Source: a bacterium
Lineage (GTDB): Bacteria > Sysuimicrobiota > Sysuimicrobiia > Sysuimicrobiales > Segetimicrobiaceae
NCBI GenBank assembly: GCA_035308905.1
Contig: DATGFS010000011.1
Span: 1 to 64,000, forward strand
Reading direction: 5' to 3'
DNA length: 64,000 nucleotides
The notes under the pieces are model-generated. The model was not told the origin of the DNA. It saw only the letters and a list, made by a program, of their open reading frames with translations, and made no database searches. The position numbers and the translations under genes are program-made. Positions 10,727 to 20,708 of the stretch are shown in pieces (position 1 is the stretch's first letter; the number at the start of each line of letters is the position of its first letter).

Positions 10727-12705
10727 CGGTGGGTCTCCATCATCGCGGACAGTTTCCGCCATATTCTGAGTACCTCCGCCACGCTCCAGGCCTGAGCGAT
10801 GCAGCCGCGCGGACGGTGCGGCGGATCGCCGTCGAAGATCTCCGATATCGTGCCGAGCCCCGCGTCGCGCAGATGATGTTCGAACGGCCGCAGCAGGCCG
10901 AGCGCGCCGGCGGCGTCGCCCGTCACGCGGCAGTAGGCCTCGGCGTACGGCCCGATCAGCCACGCCCATGCCGTGCCTTCATGATACGCGTGATCGCGGC
11001 TGAGTAGATCGCCCTCGTATATCCCGTGGTACCCCGGCGCGTCCGGGGCAAGCGACCGGAGGCCGTACGTGGTCAGAAGCGCGCGGCCGACCGCGCGGAC
11101 GACGCCCGCGGCGGCGTCGCCGTCGAGCAGCGGGAAGGGCAGCGACACCGCGAAAATCTGATTCGCGCGCTCCGTGAGATCGTCGCCGTCGGGGCCGTCC
11201 ACGACATCCGCCAGCGCGTCGCGGCCCGGACGAACGAACCGCGCCCGGAACGCCGCGCGGACCCGGCCGGCCAGGACATCGTAGCGCGACGCCGCGGCCT
11301 CGTCGCGTCCGGCCGAAAGCCTCGCCGCGGTCCGGAGCGCGTTGTACCAGAGCGCGTTGATCTCCACCGGCTTGCCGACGCGTGGGGTGATGATCGTCTC
11401 GTCCACCTTGGCGTCCATCCAGGTCAGCTGCACGCCGGGCTCACCCGCGCGCAGAAGCCCGTCCTGCGCGTCCATGCCGATGCCGTAGCGCGTGCCGGCC
11501 AGGTGCCGGTCGACGATCTCGCGGACCACGGCGTACAGTTCGTCGACGAGACCGCGCTCCCGCGCCGCCGCGTCGTACGCAGCGACCGCGAGCACAAACC
11601 ACAGCGACGCGTCGGCGGTATTGTAACTCGGGTCCGCGCCGCGCGGTTCCGGGAAGTTGTTGGGCAGCAGGCCGTCCCGGACGAATGCGGAAAACGTGCG
11701 GAGAATTTCCGCCCCGTCGTCGTGGCGCCCCGTGGACAGCGTCAGTCCCGGCAGCGCGATCATCGCGTCGCGCCCCCAGTCGCCGAACCAGTGATAACCG
11801 GCCAGAACGGTCATGCCGGCGGAGCCCCCCACGTCACGGCGGACGATCAACTGATCCGCGGCCAGGGTCAGCTGCCGGACGATCGGATCGGCGCGCTCGG
11901 TCCCGGCCCGGCGCAGCAGCGCTCCCTGCCGGTCGAGGGCCGCCCGGAGGGCCCGCGCGGCGTCAAGGTCCGGGTCGTCCTCCACCGTCGCCACCAGCGC
12001 AACCGGCTCGCCGGGCGACAACGACAACACGAACTCTCCGGGCGCGTAAAGATCTTCGCGATCGTCGAGGCCGCGCGAGCGCTCCTCGCGGTGCAGGAAA
12101 TTCCACCACCACCGGCCGTCCTGGACGAAGCGTCCGCCCGGCGCGAGCACGCGGTACGGCGGGGCGCCCTCCGCCCGGATCGTCACGCTCGAGGCATCCG
12201 CGCGCGTTTCCGGCCGCCAGCCGCCGCCCGGCCGCAACAGGTGAAAGTCGCGGCAGGTGACGAGCGGCGTCAGCCGGAGGATCGCGGGGCCGCGGCCCCG
12301 CACGAGCCGGTAGCCCACGTAGGTCGTGCCCCCGCCGTAGGCCATCCACACCCGCCGTTCGAGCAGCGTGTCCTCGAAGGCGTAGGTCCAGACCGGCAGC
12401 ATCCCGTCGAGTGCAAAACTTTGTACGTATCGGTAGCCGTCGGGATCGACCGTGCCGTCCCCGTACTCGTGCGCGGACAGCGGGTACCGCCGGCCGTCGA
12501 GTACCATCCACTCCGACAGTCCGGCGACCAGCACCGTCCGGCCGACCGGAGGTGTGAGGGCCGCCACGAGCAGGCCGTGGTACCGCCGCGTATTGACGCC
12601 GGCCAGCGTCCCGGACGCGTATCCGCCGAGTCCGTTGGTGACGAGCCACTCACGCCTCAGCGCGGAGGGCAGATCGCCGCAGATCTCTCGCCCGAACGAG
12701 ATCAG
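10723..12705 (-). CDS. Glycogen debranching enzyme (amylo-alpha-1,6-glucosidase, GH133)
   Basis: About 660 residues. The N-terminus [11 protein letters not shown] plus [16 protein letters not shown] is the archaeal/bacterial debranching-enzyme start, and [20 protein letters not shown] and HDYH-like [20 protein letters not shown] belong to the catalytic (alpha/alpha)6 domain. It removes alpha-1,6 branches from glycogen. No ATG, GTG or TTG occurs before the conserved start. A CTG (12705) preceded by GGAG at eight bases, and overlapping the upstream stop as CTGA, fits exactly and would give the residue before ISFG. The stop overlaps the nitroreductase start. Confidence 0.88.
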   Translation of the reverse strand: MISFGREICGDLPSALRREWLVTNGLGGYASGTLAGVNTRRYHGLLVAALTPPVGRTVLVAGLSEWMVLDGRRYPLSAHEYGDGTVDPDGYRYVQSFALDGMLPVWTYAFEDTLLERRVWMAYGGGTTYVGYRLVRGRGPAILRLTPLVTCRDFHLLRPGGGWRPETRADASSVTIRAEGAPPYRVLAPGGRFVQDGRWWWNFLHREERSRGLDDREDLYAPGEFVLSLSPGEPVALVATVEDDPDLDAARALRAALDRQGALLRRAGTERADPIVRQLTLAADQLIVRRDVGGSAGMTVLAGYHWFGDWGRDAMIALPGLTLSTGRHDDGAEILRTFSAFVRDGLLPNNFPEPRGADPSYNTADASLWFVLAVAAYDAAARERGLVDELYAVVREIVDRHLAGTRYGIGMDAQDGLLRAGEPGVQLTWMDAKVDETIITPRVGKPVEINALWYNALRTAARLSAGRDEAAASRYDVLAGRVRAAFRARFVRPGRDALADVVDGPDGDDLTERANQIFAVSLPFPLLDGDAAAGVVRAVGRALLTTYGLRSLAPDAPGYHGIYEGDLLSRDHAYHEGTAWAWLIGPYAEAYCRVTGDAAGALGLLRPFEHHLRDAGLGTISEIFDGDPPHRPRGCIAQAWSVAEVLRIWRKLSAMMETHR

Positions 12706-15446
12706 CGCAACGGCTCCGAGAGCAGCGTGGCGACGAGAGCCGTCCACCCGGTCTGGTGGCTCGCACCGAGGCCGGCGCCGGTGTCGCCGTGGAAGTACTC
12801 GTAGAACGGGATGTAATCGCGCCACTGCGGGTCGGTCTGAAACCGGTCGTTGCCTCCAAACACCGCGCGGCGGCCGCCGGCGTCCCGCAGAAAAATGCGC
12901 GTGAGGCGATCCGACAGATCGTCCGCGATCGCGCTGAGCGTCCGGAGCGTGCCCGACCCCGTCGGATGCTCGACCAGAAAGTCGTCGCCGTAGTACCGGT
13001 GAAAACGCCGCAGCGATTCGATCAGCAGAAAGTTGATGGGAAACCAGACGGGGCCGCGCCAGTTCGAGTTGCCGCCGAAGAGGCCGGTGCGCGACTCCGC
13101 GGGCTCGTACGCCACGCGATAGGTCTGGCCGTTGATTTCCAGCATGTACGGATGGTCCGCGTGGTACCGGCTCATCATGCGCACGCCGCAGTCGCTGAGG
13201 AACTCCTGCGGATCCAGCGCGCGCCGCAGCACGCGCTTCATTCGGTGGCCGCGCGCGAGAGCGAGGAGGCGCCGCTCCCCCGCGCCCGGCTCCTGCCAGC
13301 GCGAGACGAGGCTTGCGAGATCGCTCCGGTTGGCCAGCACCCACTCCAGGCGCGACCGGAATTCCGGCAGCATCGCCAGCAGCGCCGGCTCGATCGTCTC
13401 CACCGCGAACAGCGGCAAGAGGCCGACCGCGGACCGGATCGCGAGCGCCTGATACGTGTCGTCCGGAAGGTGGATGACATCGTAGTAGAACTCGTCGCGG
13501 TCGTTCCACAGCGGGATCCCGTCCGCGCCGAGGTTGTTGAGCGCGGCCGCGATGTAGAGGAAGTGCTCGAAAAACTTGGTCGCGACGTCCTCATAGGCGC
13601 TGTCGTCGCGCGCCAGCTCGAGCGCGATCGCGAGCATGTTCAGGCAAAACATACCCATCCACGCCGTGCCGTCGGCTTGGTCGAGGTGCCCGCCGGTCGG
13701 CAGCGGCTGGCTCCGGTCGAAGACGCCGATGTTGTCGAGCCCGAGGAACCCGCCCTGAAAAACGTTCCGGCCCTCCTCGTCTTTGCGGTTGACCCACCAC
13801 GTGAAGTTGAGCAGCAGCTTATGAAAGACGCGTTCCAGAAACGCGCGGTCGGGCGCGCCGCGCAGACGCCGGTCGATCTCGTACACCCGCCAGGCGGCCC
13901 AGGCGTGCACCGGAGGATTGACGTCGCCGAACGCCCATTCGTACGCCGGCAGCTGGCCGTTCGGATGCATGTACCACTCGCGCATGATGAGGATGAGCTG
14001 CCGCTTGGCGAACTCCGGATCCACGAGCGCGAGCGGCACGCACTGGAACGCGAGGTCCCAGGCCGCGAACCACGGATACTCCCAGGTGTCCGGCATCGAG
14101 ATGACGTCGGCGGCATCGACGTGGCGCCAGTCGGCGTTGCGTCCGGTCTTGCGCCGCGCCGGGGGCGGCGGCGCCGCGGGATCCCCGTCGAGCCAGCGCT
14201 GCACGTCGTAGTGATAGGACTGTTTGCTCCACAGCAGCCCGGCGAACGCCTGGCGCTGCACCAGCCGGGCGTCCTCGGAGGCCCCCGCCGGCGCAAGCGG
14301 CCGGTAGAAGGCGTCGGCCTCGGCCTGCCTGGCCACGAAGACGTCGGCCGCGCCGGCGAACGGCGGTCCCCCGCCCTCCTTGGCTTCGGTAGACAGGCGG
14401 AGCAGAACGGTCCGCGTCTCGTGAGGGGCGAGCGTCAGCGCATAGTGCGCCGCCGCCTTGGTGCCGGTAAGTTCGGGATTGACCGCGTCCGCGGCGCCGT
14501 CGACGACCGCGGCGTGAATGCCGTCCTTCACGTAACGCGTCCGGTTCGGCCCATGCCACAGCCGTTCCGCGTTCGTCTCGTTCTCGGTGAACAACAACGC
14601 CGGATCGCCGGAGCAGGCGAGCCGGTAGTCGCCGAGCGTGGGGTGCGCGGCGCGCACCACCCGCCAGGCCTCCCCGGGGCGCTGCGGCCCGCGCTCGGCG
14701 CGGAGCTCCGGGCGGCGGTCGTTCCGCCCCGCGGACGCCCCTGGCTCACGCCGTAGGCCGCCGGGGTCGTCGCGGCTCCAGATCCAGGTGTTGCGGTACC
14801 ACAGCGTGGGCAGCAGGTGAATCGGCGCGGGCTCCGGACCGCGGTTCGTCGCCGTGATCCGGATCAGGATGTCCTCAGGCGCCGCCTTCGCGTACTCGAC
14901 CGTGACGTCGAAGTACCGGTCGCCGTCGAACACCCCGGTATCGATCAGCTCATATTCGGGCGCCTCCCGGCCGCGGCGCCGGTTCTCCGCGACGAGGTCG
15001 TTGTAGGGAAAGACCCGCTGCGGGTACTTGTACAGCGCACGCATGTACGAATGCGTCGGGGTGTTGTCGAGGAAGAAGTAGTACTCCTTGAGGTCCTCGC
15101 CGTGGTTGCCCTCGGCGCTCGTAAGCCCGAACGGTCGCTCCTTCAGAATGGGGTCCGCGCCGTTCCAGAGCGCGAGCGCGAAGCACAAGAGCGACTGTTC
15201 GTCGCACATGCCGAGCAGACCGTCCTCGTTCCACCGGTAGACGCGCGAGCGCGCGTGATCGTGCGGGAAATAGTCCCAGGCCGTGCCGTCGGCGGAATAG
15301 TCCTCGCGGACGGTGCCCCACTGCCGCTGGGAGAGGTACGGCCCCCACCGATACCACGGGGCGCGGCCCGCGTGCGCGTCCGCGAGCCGGCGCCGTTCCG
15401 GATCCAGGGGCGGCGGCGAAGGTGTCTCGCCGCGGCCCGGCGTCAC
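12702..15446 (-). CDS. GH63-like / MGH1-type glycoside hydrolase
   Basis: 914 residues. [58 protein letters not shown] and [20 protein letters not shown] follow the pattern of prokaryotic GH63 (alpha/alpha)6 glycosidases often annotated as glucosidase. The preference is probably alpha-glucosidic linkages, but the exact substrate is unknown. The GTG start (15446) overlaps the HAD stop as GTGA, and the stop overlaps the CTG start of the debranching enzyme, so the three carbohydrate genes are translated as one unit. The first 20 residues are a loose Pro-rich tail. Confidence 0.85.
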   Translation of the reverse strand: MTPGRGETPSPPPLDPERRRLADAHAGRAPWYRWGPYLSQRQWGTVREDYSADGTAWDYFPHDHARSRVYRWNEDGLLGMCDEQSLLCFALALWNGADPILKERPFGLTSAEGNHGEDLKEYYFFLDNTPTHSYMRALYKYPQRVFPYNDLVAENRRRGREAPEYELIDTGVFDGDRYFDVTVEYAKAAPEDILIRITATNRGPEPAPIHLLPTLWYRNTWIWSRDDPGGLRREPGASAGRNDRRPELRAERGPQRPGEAWRVVRAAHPTLGDYRLACSGDPALLFTENETNAERLWHGPNRTRYVKDGIHAAVVDGAADAVNPELTGTKAAAHYALTLAPHETRTVLLRLSTEAKEGGGPPFAGAADVFVARQAEADAFYRPLAPAGASEDARLVQRQAFAGLLWSKQSYHYDVQRWLDGDPAAPPPPARRKTGRNADWRHVDAADVISMPDTWEYPWFAAWDLAFQCVPLALVDPEFAKRQLILIMREWYMHPNGQLPAYEWAFGDVNPPVHAWAAWRVYEIDRRLRGAPDRAFLERVFHKLLLNFTWWVNRKDEEGRNVFQGGFLGLDNIGVFDRSQPLPTGGHLDQADGTAWMGMFCLNMLAIALELARDDSAYEDVATKFFEHFLYIAAALNNLGADGIPLWNDRDEFYYDVIHLPDDTYQALAIRSAVGLLPLFAVETIEPALLAMLPEFRSRLEWVLANRSDLASLVSRWQEPGAGERRLLALARGHRMKRVLRRALDPQEFLSDCGVRMMSRYHADHPYMLEINGQTYRVAYEPAESRTGLFGGNSNWRGPVWFPINFLLIESLRRFHRYYGDDFLVEHPTGSGTLRTLSAIADDLSDRLTRIFLRDAGGRRAVFGGNDRFQTDPQWRDYIPFYEYFHGDTGAGLGASHQTGWTALVATLLSEPLR

Positions 15447-16189
15447 GTGGACGCCTCGAGGCGTTCCCGCACGACGGCCTGCAATCTCTCCGGGTTGTCG
15501 ACGACCCAACGGCGGTCCAGCAGGTCGTGGTCCCGAAACTGCCGGCGCGTCAGCGGCGTCGTGACGGCGATCACCGCCATCCCCGCCCCGCGCGCCGCCT
15601 GCACGCCGGGCGGCGAATCTTCGATCACCAGGCATTCGGCCGGATGAAGCCCAAGCCTGCGGGCGACGAGCAGATCGATCTCGGGGTCCGGCTTGGGACG
15701 CGCAACGTCGTCGACGCTCGCGATCACCTCGAAACAATCGGCCAGCCCGAGGGCGTCCAGCACGCGGTCGATCTCGGTACGGTGAGACATGCTGCAGAGC
15801 GCCGTTCGAAACTCGTGCCGGCGCGCCCAGTGCAGGAGCTCGATATTGTGCGGATACCGCTGCCCGCGCAGCAGGTCGGGATCGCCCAGCACGCCTTCGT
15901 AATGGCGTGTCCGCAGCGCCGAGAGGACCTGCCACGGCTCGCCGGCGCCGAATTCGGCCATTCGCGCGCGCGCCGCCTCCTCGAGGCCCAATCGCGCCGT
16001 GAGGTTTCGCGCCATGTCGTCCCGCGTCTGCCCGACGAACTCCGTGAACGCGTCCACGACCTGGTCTTCGGACAGAGCCGGCCGGAGCTCGCGCGCGGCC
16101 GCGGCGTAGGACAGCGCCTTCAGACGCTCGGTCTCGACGAGCGTGCCGTCCAGGTCAAAGATGAACGCGCGGATGTCGACCCGGGTCAA
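15443..16189 (-). CDS. HAD-superfamily phosphatase / beta-phosphoglucomutase-like
   Basis: 248 residues with motif [14 protein letters not shown] (Asp12 nucleophile, Asp14 acid/base), motif [11 protein letters not shown], motif III near [11 protein letters not shown] and motif [15 protein letters not shown]. The cap and spacing resemble beta-phosphoglucomutase or sugar-phosphate phosphatases, which suits two glycosidases downstream. The start is TTG (16189), overlapping the thioesterase stop as TTGA. It could release free sugar or isomerise a sugar phosphate, and the sequence alone does not decide this. Confidence 0.85.
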   Translation of the reverse strand: MTRVDIRAFIFDLDGTLVETERLKALSYAAAARELRPALSEDQVVDAFTEFVGQTRDDMARNLTARLGLEEAARARMAEFGAGEPWQVLSALRTRHYEGVLGDPDLLRGQRYPHNIELLHWARRHEFRTALCSMSHRTEIDRVLDALGLADCFEVIASVDDVARPKPDPEIDLLVARRLGLHPAECLVIEDSPPGVQAARGAGMAVIAVTTPLTRRQFRDHDLLDRRWVVDNPERLQAVVRERLEAST

Positions 16190-16641
16190 CGGTCGTTCGC
16201 TTGATCCCCGCGCAGGACGAAGCAGGTCGAGTGCGCCCTGGCGACCTTCTTGCCGTCCTGATCGATCACGTCGCACTCGACATAGCCCGTGTTCTTCCCG
16301 CGGTTGACGACCCGCCCTTCCGCGCGCAGATTCGCCTGCCAGACCGGGCGGAAGAAATTGATGTCGAGCGCCACCGTGGCAAACGACTCGTCCGGCGCGA
16401 GGGTCGTCACGAACGCGAGCCCCATGGCCGCGTCCGCGACGTCGCACAACACGCCGCCGTGCAGCGTCCCCATCGGGTTGGCGTGCTGCGGGCCGGCGTG
16501 GAGCGACAGGATGACACGGCCGTCGCCGACCTCCTCGACGTGGAACCCGATGAGCTCCGCGATCGGGACCTTCGAAGTGATCGCTTTCTCAATCAGCGGA
16601 TGGACCGGCCCGGAAGAACCGGGCCCGCCGGGCCCGACCAT
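16186..16641 (-). CDS. PaaI-family hotdog thioesterase
   Basis: 151 residues. NPMGTLHGGVLCDVADAAMG is the PaaI/YbaW hotdog motif (His-Gly-Gly followed by an acidic helix), and TVALDINFFRPV follows as the central strand. It hydrolyses an acyl-CoA thioester, probably aromatic or short-chain. It is the first gene of the minus-strand operon that ends with cofC, and its stop overlaps the TTG start of the HAD gene. Its link to sugar or F420 metabolism is not evident. Confidence 0.85.
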   Translation of the reverse strand: MVGPGGPGSSGPVHPLIEKAITSKVPIAELIGFHVEEVGDGRVILSLHAGPQHANPMGTLHGGVLCDVADAAMGLAFVTTLAPDESFATVALDINFFRPVWQANLRAEGRVVNRGKNTGYVECDVIDQDGKKVARAHSTCFVLRGDQANDR

Positions 16642-16687
16642 GGGTCTCCCTTCGTCGTCGATTCGCAGTCGTTATGGATCTTGGACG

Positions 16688-17485
16688 TCACAGACACGGC
16701 GTTCGAAGCACGCTTTGGGCGATACCCGCGCCGTCGTCTGGCATCGAGGCCGACCCCCACGTCTGCATCGCCACCACATCGCCTGACGCATCGAAAATCG
16801 GCGCCCCCGACTGGCCGTGTTCCACCGGTGTTGTATAGCGGACTGTGACTACGGGAGTTCCGTCGGACGCGTTGAACAGACGCAGCACACGGCCTCGCTT
16901 CATCGTGAGGGTCGGCGGGGCCGCGCCGAAGACATATCCTCGGGTCTCGACTTGCTGCCCGGCGGCCGGATCGCGACCTGCGAACGCGAGCGCCGCGAAC
17001 CTCGGCAGGGGTCCCGTGTGTGGCCGCCACCGCTGTCCCAGCACCTCGATGGACCGCTCGACGAACGCAGGGCCCAGGCGGACTTCGGCAACATCCCGCC
17101 GCGGATTGACCATCTGCGTGTAGTCCAGAGCCGCAGAGTCAGCGCCCAGCGAAGATGCGCACACCACCGACGCTGAAAACCACTCGGCGCGCCATAGCGC
17201 GACCAGCCGGTAGTGATCCGGATCGCGTTGCGCCCCAAGCACGACATGCGCGTTCGTCAATACTACGCCGTCAGAACTGATGACGAAGCCCGAGCCGAAG
17301 ACGCCCTTGCCGGCGGACTGAGCAGCAAGATCCAGCAGCGCGACGATACTATTCGCACCCGGGCTCGGCTGCGCCTGAGACACGGGAGGCCAGCGGGCGG
17401 AGCAAATGCCCAAAGCTACGCCCACGACCCACCCGCACCACACCGCCCGGGTCACCCTCTGGGGAGCCGGGGCGTTCAAAACCAC
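16688..17485 (-). CDS. Secreted trypsin-like serine protease
   Basis: 265 residues. A signal peptide or anchor covers residues 11-38. A chymotrypsin fold follows, with His80 in VLTNAHVV, a probable Asp131 in RRDVAEVRL and Ser226 in EHGQSGAPIF, so the catalytic triad appears complete. It resembles the protease domain of HtrA/DegP but has no PDZ domain. It probably acts outside the membrane. The frame starts with GTG, and an internal GTG could also serve. It is separate from the thioesterase operon downstream. Confidence 0.75.
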   Translation of the reverse strand: MVLNAPAPQRVTRAVWCGWVVGVALGICSARWPPVSQAQPSPGANSIVALLDLAAQSAGKGVFGSGFVISSDGVVLTNAHVVLGAQRDPDHYRLVALWRAEWFSASVVCASSLGADSAALDYTQMVNPRRDVAEVRLGPAFVERSIEVLGQRWRPHTGPLPRFAALAFAGRDPAAGQQVETRGYVFGAAPPTLTMKRGRVLRLFNASDGTPVVTVRYTTPVEHGQSGAPIFDASGDVVAMQTWGSASMPDDGAGIAQSVLRTPCL

Positions 17486-17510
17486 GCCGCAGCCAAGCGC
17501 GCCTAGCGTG

Positions 17511-17780
17511 TCAGTGCCCGCCTGTCGCCTTCATCCTCGGTTTTGCGACGAATGCAATGATGGCCAGACCTAAGATCGGATATAGCCAGACCGTCGTCCA
17601 AAAGCTCACGGTCACCGTCTCCGCGATCGCCTGCCCGATAGGCGACGGCAGGCCGTGAAGGACGTTCAACAGACCGGCGATCAGGCTCAGCGCGCAGATC
17701 AGCGTCCAGGCGATGATGAGATTCCTCGCACCTGCGTACAGTCTGGCGCTCTGGAGCGACTTCAGCCAGTTCACGAACAT
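17511..17780 (-). CDS. Small membrane protein, two transmembrane segments
   Basis: 89 residues. The ATG follows an unusually purine-rich GGGGAGGGGGA with almost no spacer. Two hydrophobic stretches are seen, about residues 19-40 (NLIIAWTLICALSLIAGLL) and 60-80 (FWTTVWLYPILGLAIIAFVA), separated by a short loop with VLHGLPSPIGQAIAE. I do not recognise the family. It lies upstream of the serine protease gene on the same strand. Confidence 0.55.
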   Translation of the reverse strand: MFVNWLKSLQSARLYAGARNLIIAWTLICALSLIAGLLNVLHGLPSPIGQAIAETVTVSFWTTVWLYPILGLAIIAFVAKPRMKATGGH

Positions 17781-18067
17781 TCCCCCTCCCCATGGCGTTC
17801 GTACGAATGCGCCGGATCGGCGTAATGGGGCGAGCGCCGTTCACGGCGTCTTGGTGCAGTTGGGGTACGGCATCCCTGATTTGGCGGATGTTTTCGAGGT
17901 GGCTGCGGAACGATCCTTGCTGCCAACAGAGCGGGCGGGCCTACCGTTCGGTGAAGCAGCCTTCGGGTCAAAGGCCCGTGTGTTCGCAGGCGCGGAATCC
18001 CGGCCTCGGTTTCCACCGAGCCGAAAAGCGGGCCGAAGCGTCGCTAATCGAGTTGCCAATGAAAAAC

Positions 18068-18142
18068 TGGTGGGCGAGGCAGGGGTCGAACCCGCGACCT
18101 CCTCGGTGTAAGCGAGGCGCTCTACCGCTGAGCTACTCGCCC
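18068..18142 (-). tRNA. tRNA-Val (anticodon TAC)
   Basis: On the minus strand the sequence folds as a standard tRNA. A 7-bp acceptor GGGCGAG/CTCGCCC is formed by 18142-18136 and 18078-18072. The D arm contains AGCTCAGCGGTAGAGC, the anticodon loop TTACACC gives TAC, and the T arm contains GGTTCGACCCC. The CCA end is encoded (18070-18068). It stands alone, between the small membrane protein and murA. Confidence 0.95.
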
Positions 18143-18183
18143 CGCACACCAGTATAGCCGGAATCCGCGGAGGAAGGCGGCGG

Positions 18184-19464
18184 TCAGATCTTGACCCGCT
18201 GAATCTCGGCGCCGAGGCTGCGGAGTTTGTCATCCATGCCCTCGTAGCCGCGATCCAGGTGTTCGATGTTCCCAACCTCGGTCGTGCCCTCGGCGGTGAG
18301 CCCGGCGATGACGACGGCGGCGCCGGCGCGGATGTCGACGGCTTCGACCGACGCCCCGCTGAGGTGGGGCACGCCGGTGATGATGACCGTGTCGCCGTCC
18401 ACGCGCAGCTCCGCGCCCATGCGGCGCAGCTCGGCCACGTATTGGAAGCGGTTTTCAAAGACGGTCTCGCGGATCGCGCTCTGCCCGGCGACGGCGACCA
18501 GCATCGCCGCGCACTGCGGATGATAGTCCGTCGCAAACCCCGGATAGGGGGCGGTATCGATCTCAATCGGCCGCAGATCGCGTTCCACGCGCACGCGCAC
18601 CCCGAGCGGGTCCGAATCGATCGTCACGCCGGCGTCCGACAGTTTCGAGAGCAGCGCGGTCACGTGCTCCGAGATGAGGTCCTCGACGAGGATATCGCCG
18701 TGCGTCGCCGCGGCGGCGATCAGGTAGGTGCCGGCCTCGATCCGGTCCGGAATGATCGCGTGCGTGGCGCCGCGCAGGTCGGGGGTACCCTCGATCGTCA
18801 CGGTGCTCGTGCCGGCGCCGCGTACCCGCGCGCCGAGCAGGGACAGAAAGACCGCGGTGTCGACGACCTCCGGCTCGCGGGCGGCGTTCTGCAGAGTTGT
18901 GACCCCCCGCGTGCGGGACGCCGCCAGCATGAGATTGATCGTGGTGCCGACGCTGCTGCGGGGGACGTAGAACTTTGCGGGCGCGATCTCGGACGCCTCG
19001 GCCTTGAGGTAGCCGTGCTCCGTGGTCACGCGGGCGCCGAGCGCCTCGAAGCCCCGCATATGAAAATCGACCGGCCGGGTCCCGAAATCGTCCCCGCCCG
19101 GCAGCGGAACTTCCGCCCGCCCTACCCTCGCCAACAGCACGCCCGCCGCGTAATAGGAGGCGCGCATTTGGCGGCACAGGTCGTAGGGCGCGACGTGCGT
19201 ATCGATCTGGCGGGCGTCCACTTCGAGGCGGCCGGAGCGCGTGAATTCCGCGCGCATCCCGAGCGCGCGCAGGATGTCGAGCAGGGTGAAGACATCGCGG
19301 CAGCGCGGAACGTTTTCAATCGTCGACCGATCGGCGGCAAGGGCGGCGGCGGCGATCACGGCCAGCGAGCTGTTTTTCGCGCCGGCGACGCGCAAACGTC
19401 CCCGGAGCGGGCGGCCGCCCTCGATCAGCAGCCGTTCGACCCTGGTGTCTTGCGCGACGTCAAT
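18184..19464 (-). CDS. murA: UDP-N-acetylglucosamine 1-carboxyvinyltransferase MurA
   Basis: First committed step of peptidoglycan synthesis: enolpyruvyl transfer from PEP to UDP-GlcNAc. [58 protein letters not shown] and [11 protein letters not shown] are MurA motifs. The active-site loop reads [11 protein letters not shown] where most enzymes have LPGGC, so the fosfomycin-reactive Cys is replaced by Asp. The true start is not an ATG. The conserved N-terminus extends upstream of an internal TTG (19395), and the furthest plausible codon is ATT at 19464, which overlaps the ireB stop. Confidence 0.92.
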   Translation of the reverse strand: MDVAQDTRVERLLIEGGRPLRGRLRVAGAKNSSLAVIAAAALAADRSTIENVPRCRDVFTLLDILRALGMRAEFTRSGRLEVDARQIDTHVAPYDLCRQMRASYYAAGVLLARVGRAEVPLPGGDDFGTRPVDFHMRGFEALGARVTTEHGYLKAEASEIAPAKFYVPRSSVGTTINLMLAASRTRGVTTLQNAAREPEVVDTAVFLSLLGARVRGAGTSTVTIEGTPDLRGATHAIIPDRIEAGTYLIAAAATHGDILVEDLISEHVTALLSKLSDAGVTIDSDPLGVRVRVERDLRPIEIDTAPYPGFATDYHPQCAAMLVAVAGQSAIRETVFENRFQYVAELRRMGAELRVDGDTVIITGVPHLSGASVEAVDIRAGAAVVIAGLTAEGTTEVGNIEHLDRGYEGMDDKLRSLGAEIQRVKI

Positions 19465-19741
19465 GCTGGCCAGCGGCCTTTCCCCCCATCTTCGCGTCCA
19501 CGTAACTCTGCACCAGTTCTTCGAGCAGCCGCCCTCGGTCGAGCTGCCGGATCAAAGTCCGGGCGTCCCGGTGGCTCGTGATGTACGTCGGGTCGCCGGA
19601 CACGAGGTACCCGACGACTTGGTCGGTCGGGTTATACCCGCGCTCCCGCAGCGCGTCAAACACGTATCGCAGGACCTCACCGACGTCCCGCATCTGATGG
19701 GCGCCGACCTGGAAGACCCCCGTCTTCTCATGTTCCCCCAT
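19460..19741 (-). CDS. ireB: IreB-family regulatory protein (UPF0297)
   Basis: 93 residues. [20 protein letters not shown] and [20 protein letters not shown] are the IreB/DUF965 core, followed by [20 protein letters not shown]. In enterococci IreB is phosphorylated by the kinase IreK and controls cephalosporin resistance and envelope metabolism. In Bacillota the gene usually precedes ruvX. Here it overlaps murA at one end and menG at the other (by 14 bases), placing it with envelope synthesis. The Thr residues after the start are possible phosphosites. Confidence 0.85.
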   Translation of the reverse strand: MGEHEKTGVFQVGAHQMRDVGEVLRYVFDALRERGYNPTDQVVGYLVSGDPTYITSHRDARTLIRQLDRGRLLEELVQSYVDAKMGGKAAGQH

Positions 19742-20534
19742 ACGTCACCCCTGAGACCGCCGCCGAAGCGGATGGCCGAATCGCGAGATGGACCGCCGTG
19801 ATCCCCGACCCGAAGTTGCGGTACCGGACCTGCTCGAACCCCGCGCCTCGCAGCATGGCGCCGAAGGCGTCCTGGTCCGGCCACCGGCGCACCGAGGCCG
19901 GGAGGTAGAGGTACGCGTCGGGATGGCGGGTCGCCATCCGGCCGAGCAACGGCATCAGCGTAAACGAGTAGCCGTCGTACAGCCCCCGGATAAAAGGGTT
20001 GCGGGGGCGGCTGAACTCCAAGACGGCGAGCCGGCCCCCCGGACGCAGAATGCGCCACCACTCCCGCAGCGCCTGCTCGGGATGGCCGACGTTGCGGATC
20101 CCGAACCCGACGGTCACCGCGTCGAAGGTGCCGTCGGCGAACGGCACGGCCTGCGCGTCGCCCGCGACAAACCGGCAGACCCCGCGGTACCCGGCCGACG
20201 CGGCCCGCCGGCCGGCGATCTCGAGCATCTCCGGCGTGAAATCGACGCCCACAACGCGGCCCCGCGGCCCGACGCGCTCGGCCAGCAGCAGCGCGAGATC
20301 CCCGGTGCCGCAGCAGATGTCGAGCGCCCGACCACCCGCCGGCACGTCGGTGAGATCGACCGTGATCCGCTTCCACAGCCGGTGGAGGCCGGCGCTGATG
20401 AAGAGGTTGGCAAGGTCATACCGCGGGGCGATCGCGCCGAACATCCGGCGCACGTACCGGACCTTCTCCTCCGGGGACGCGCCGCCGCGCCCCACGTGAA
20501 CGCCCGACGCCTCGACGATACGTTGAGGCCGCAC
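19728..20534 (-). CDS. menG: Demethylmenaquinone methyltransferase MenG/UbiE
   Basis: 268 residues. [20 protein letters not shown] and [20 protein letters not shown] are the UbiE/MenG signatures, with [20 protein letters not shown] and [20 protein letters not shown] downstream. It methylates demethylmenaquinone (or the benzoquinone analogue). No ubiquinone genes are seen here. The GTG start at 20534 adds a 22-residue leader before the conserved KVRYVRRMF. The stop lies inside ireB. It is transcribed away from the ABC importer. Confidence 0.9.
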   Translation of the reverse strand: MRPQRIVEASGVHVGRGGASPEEKVRYVRRMFGAIAPRYDLANLFISAGLHRLWKRITVDLTDVPAGGRALDICCGTGDLALLLAERVGPRGRVVGVDFTPEMLEIAGRRAASAGYRGVCRFVAGDAQAVPFADGTFDAVTVGFGIRNVGHPEQALREWWRILRPGGRLAVLEFSRPRNPFIRGLYDGYSFTLMPLLGRMATRHPDAYLYLPASVRRWPDQDAFGAMLRGAGFEQVRYRNFGSGITAVHLAIRPSASAAVSGVTYGGT

Positions 20535-20708
20535 GCCGGTAGTGTTCGGGGGGCTGAAGACCTTTCCTGTGGTCGGCTGATCGCCCAGGGTGCGGCTCCG
20601 CGACGAGTCTTAATAGGGTTTTAACCAGTTTGCCACGGTCTCGGCGGAGGGACCACCGCGGAAAGCGAGAACCTTCCTGAGGCTCGTACGGCGGGGAGGG
20701 GAGACACG

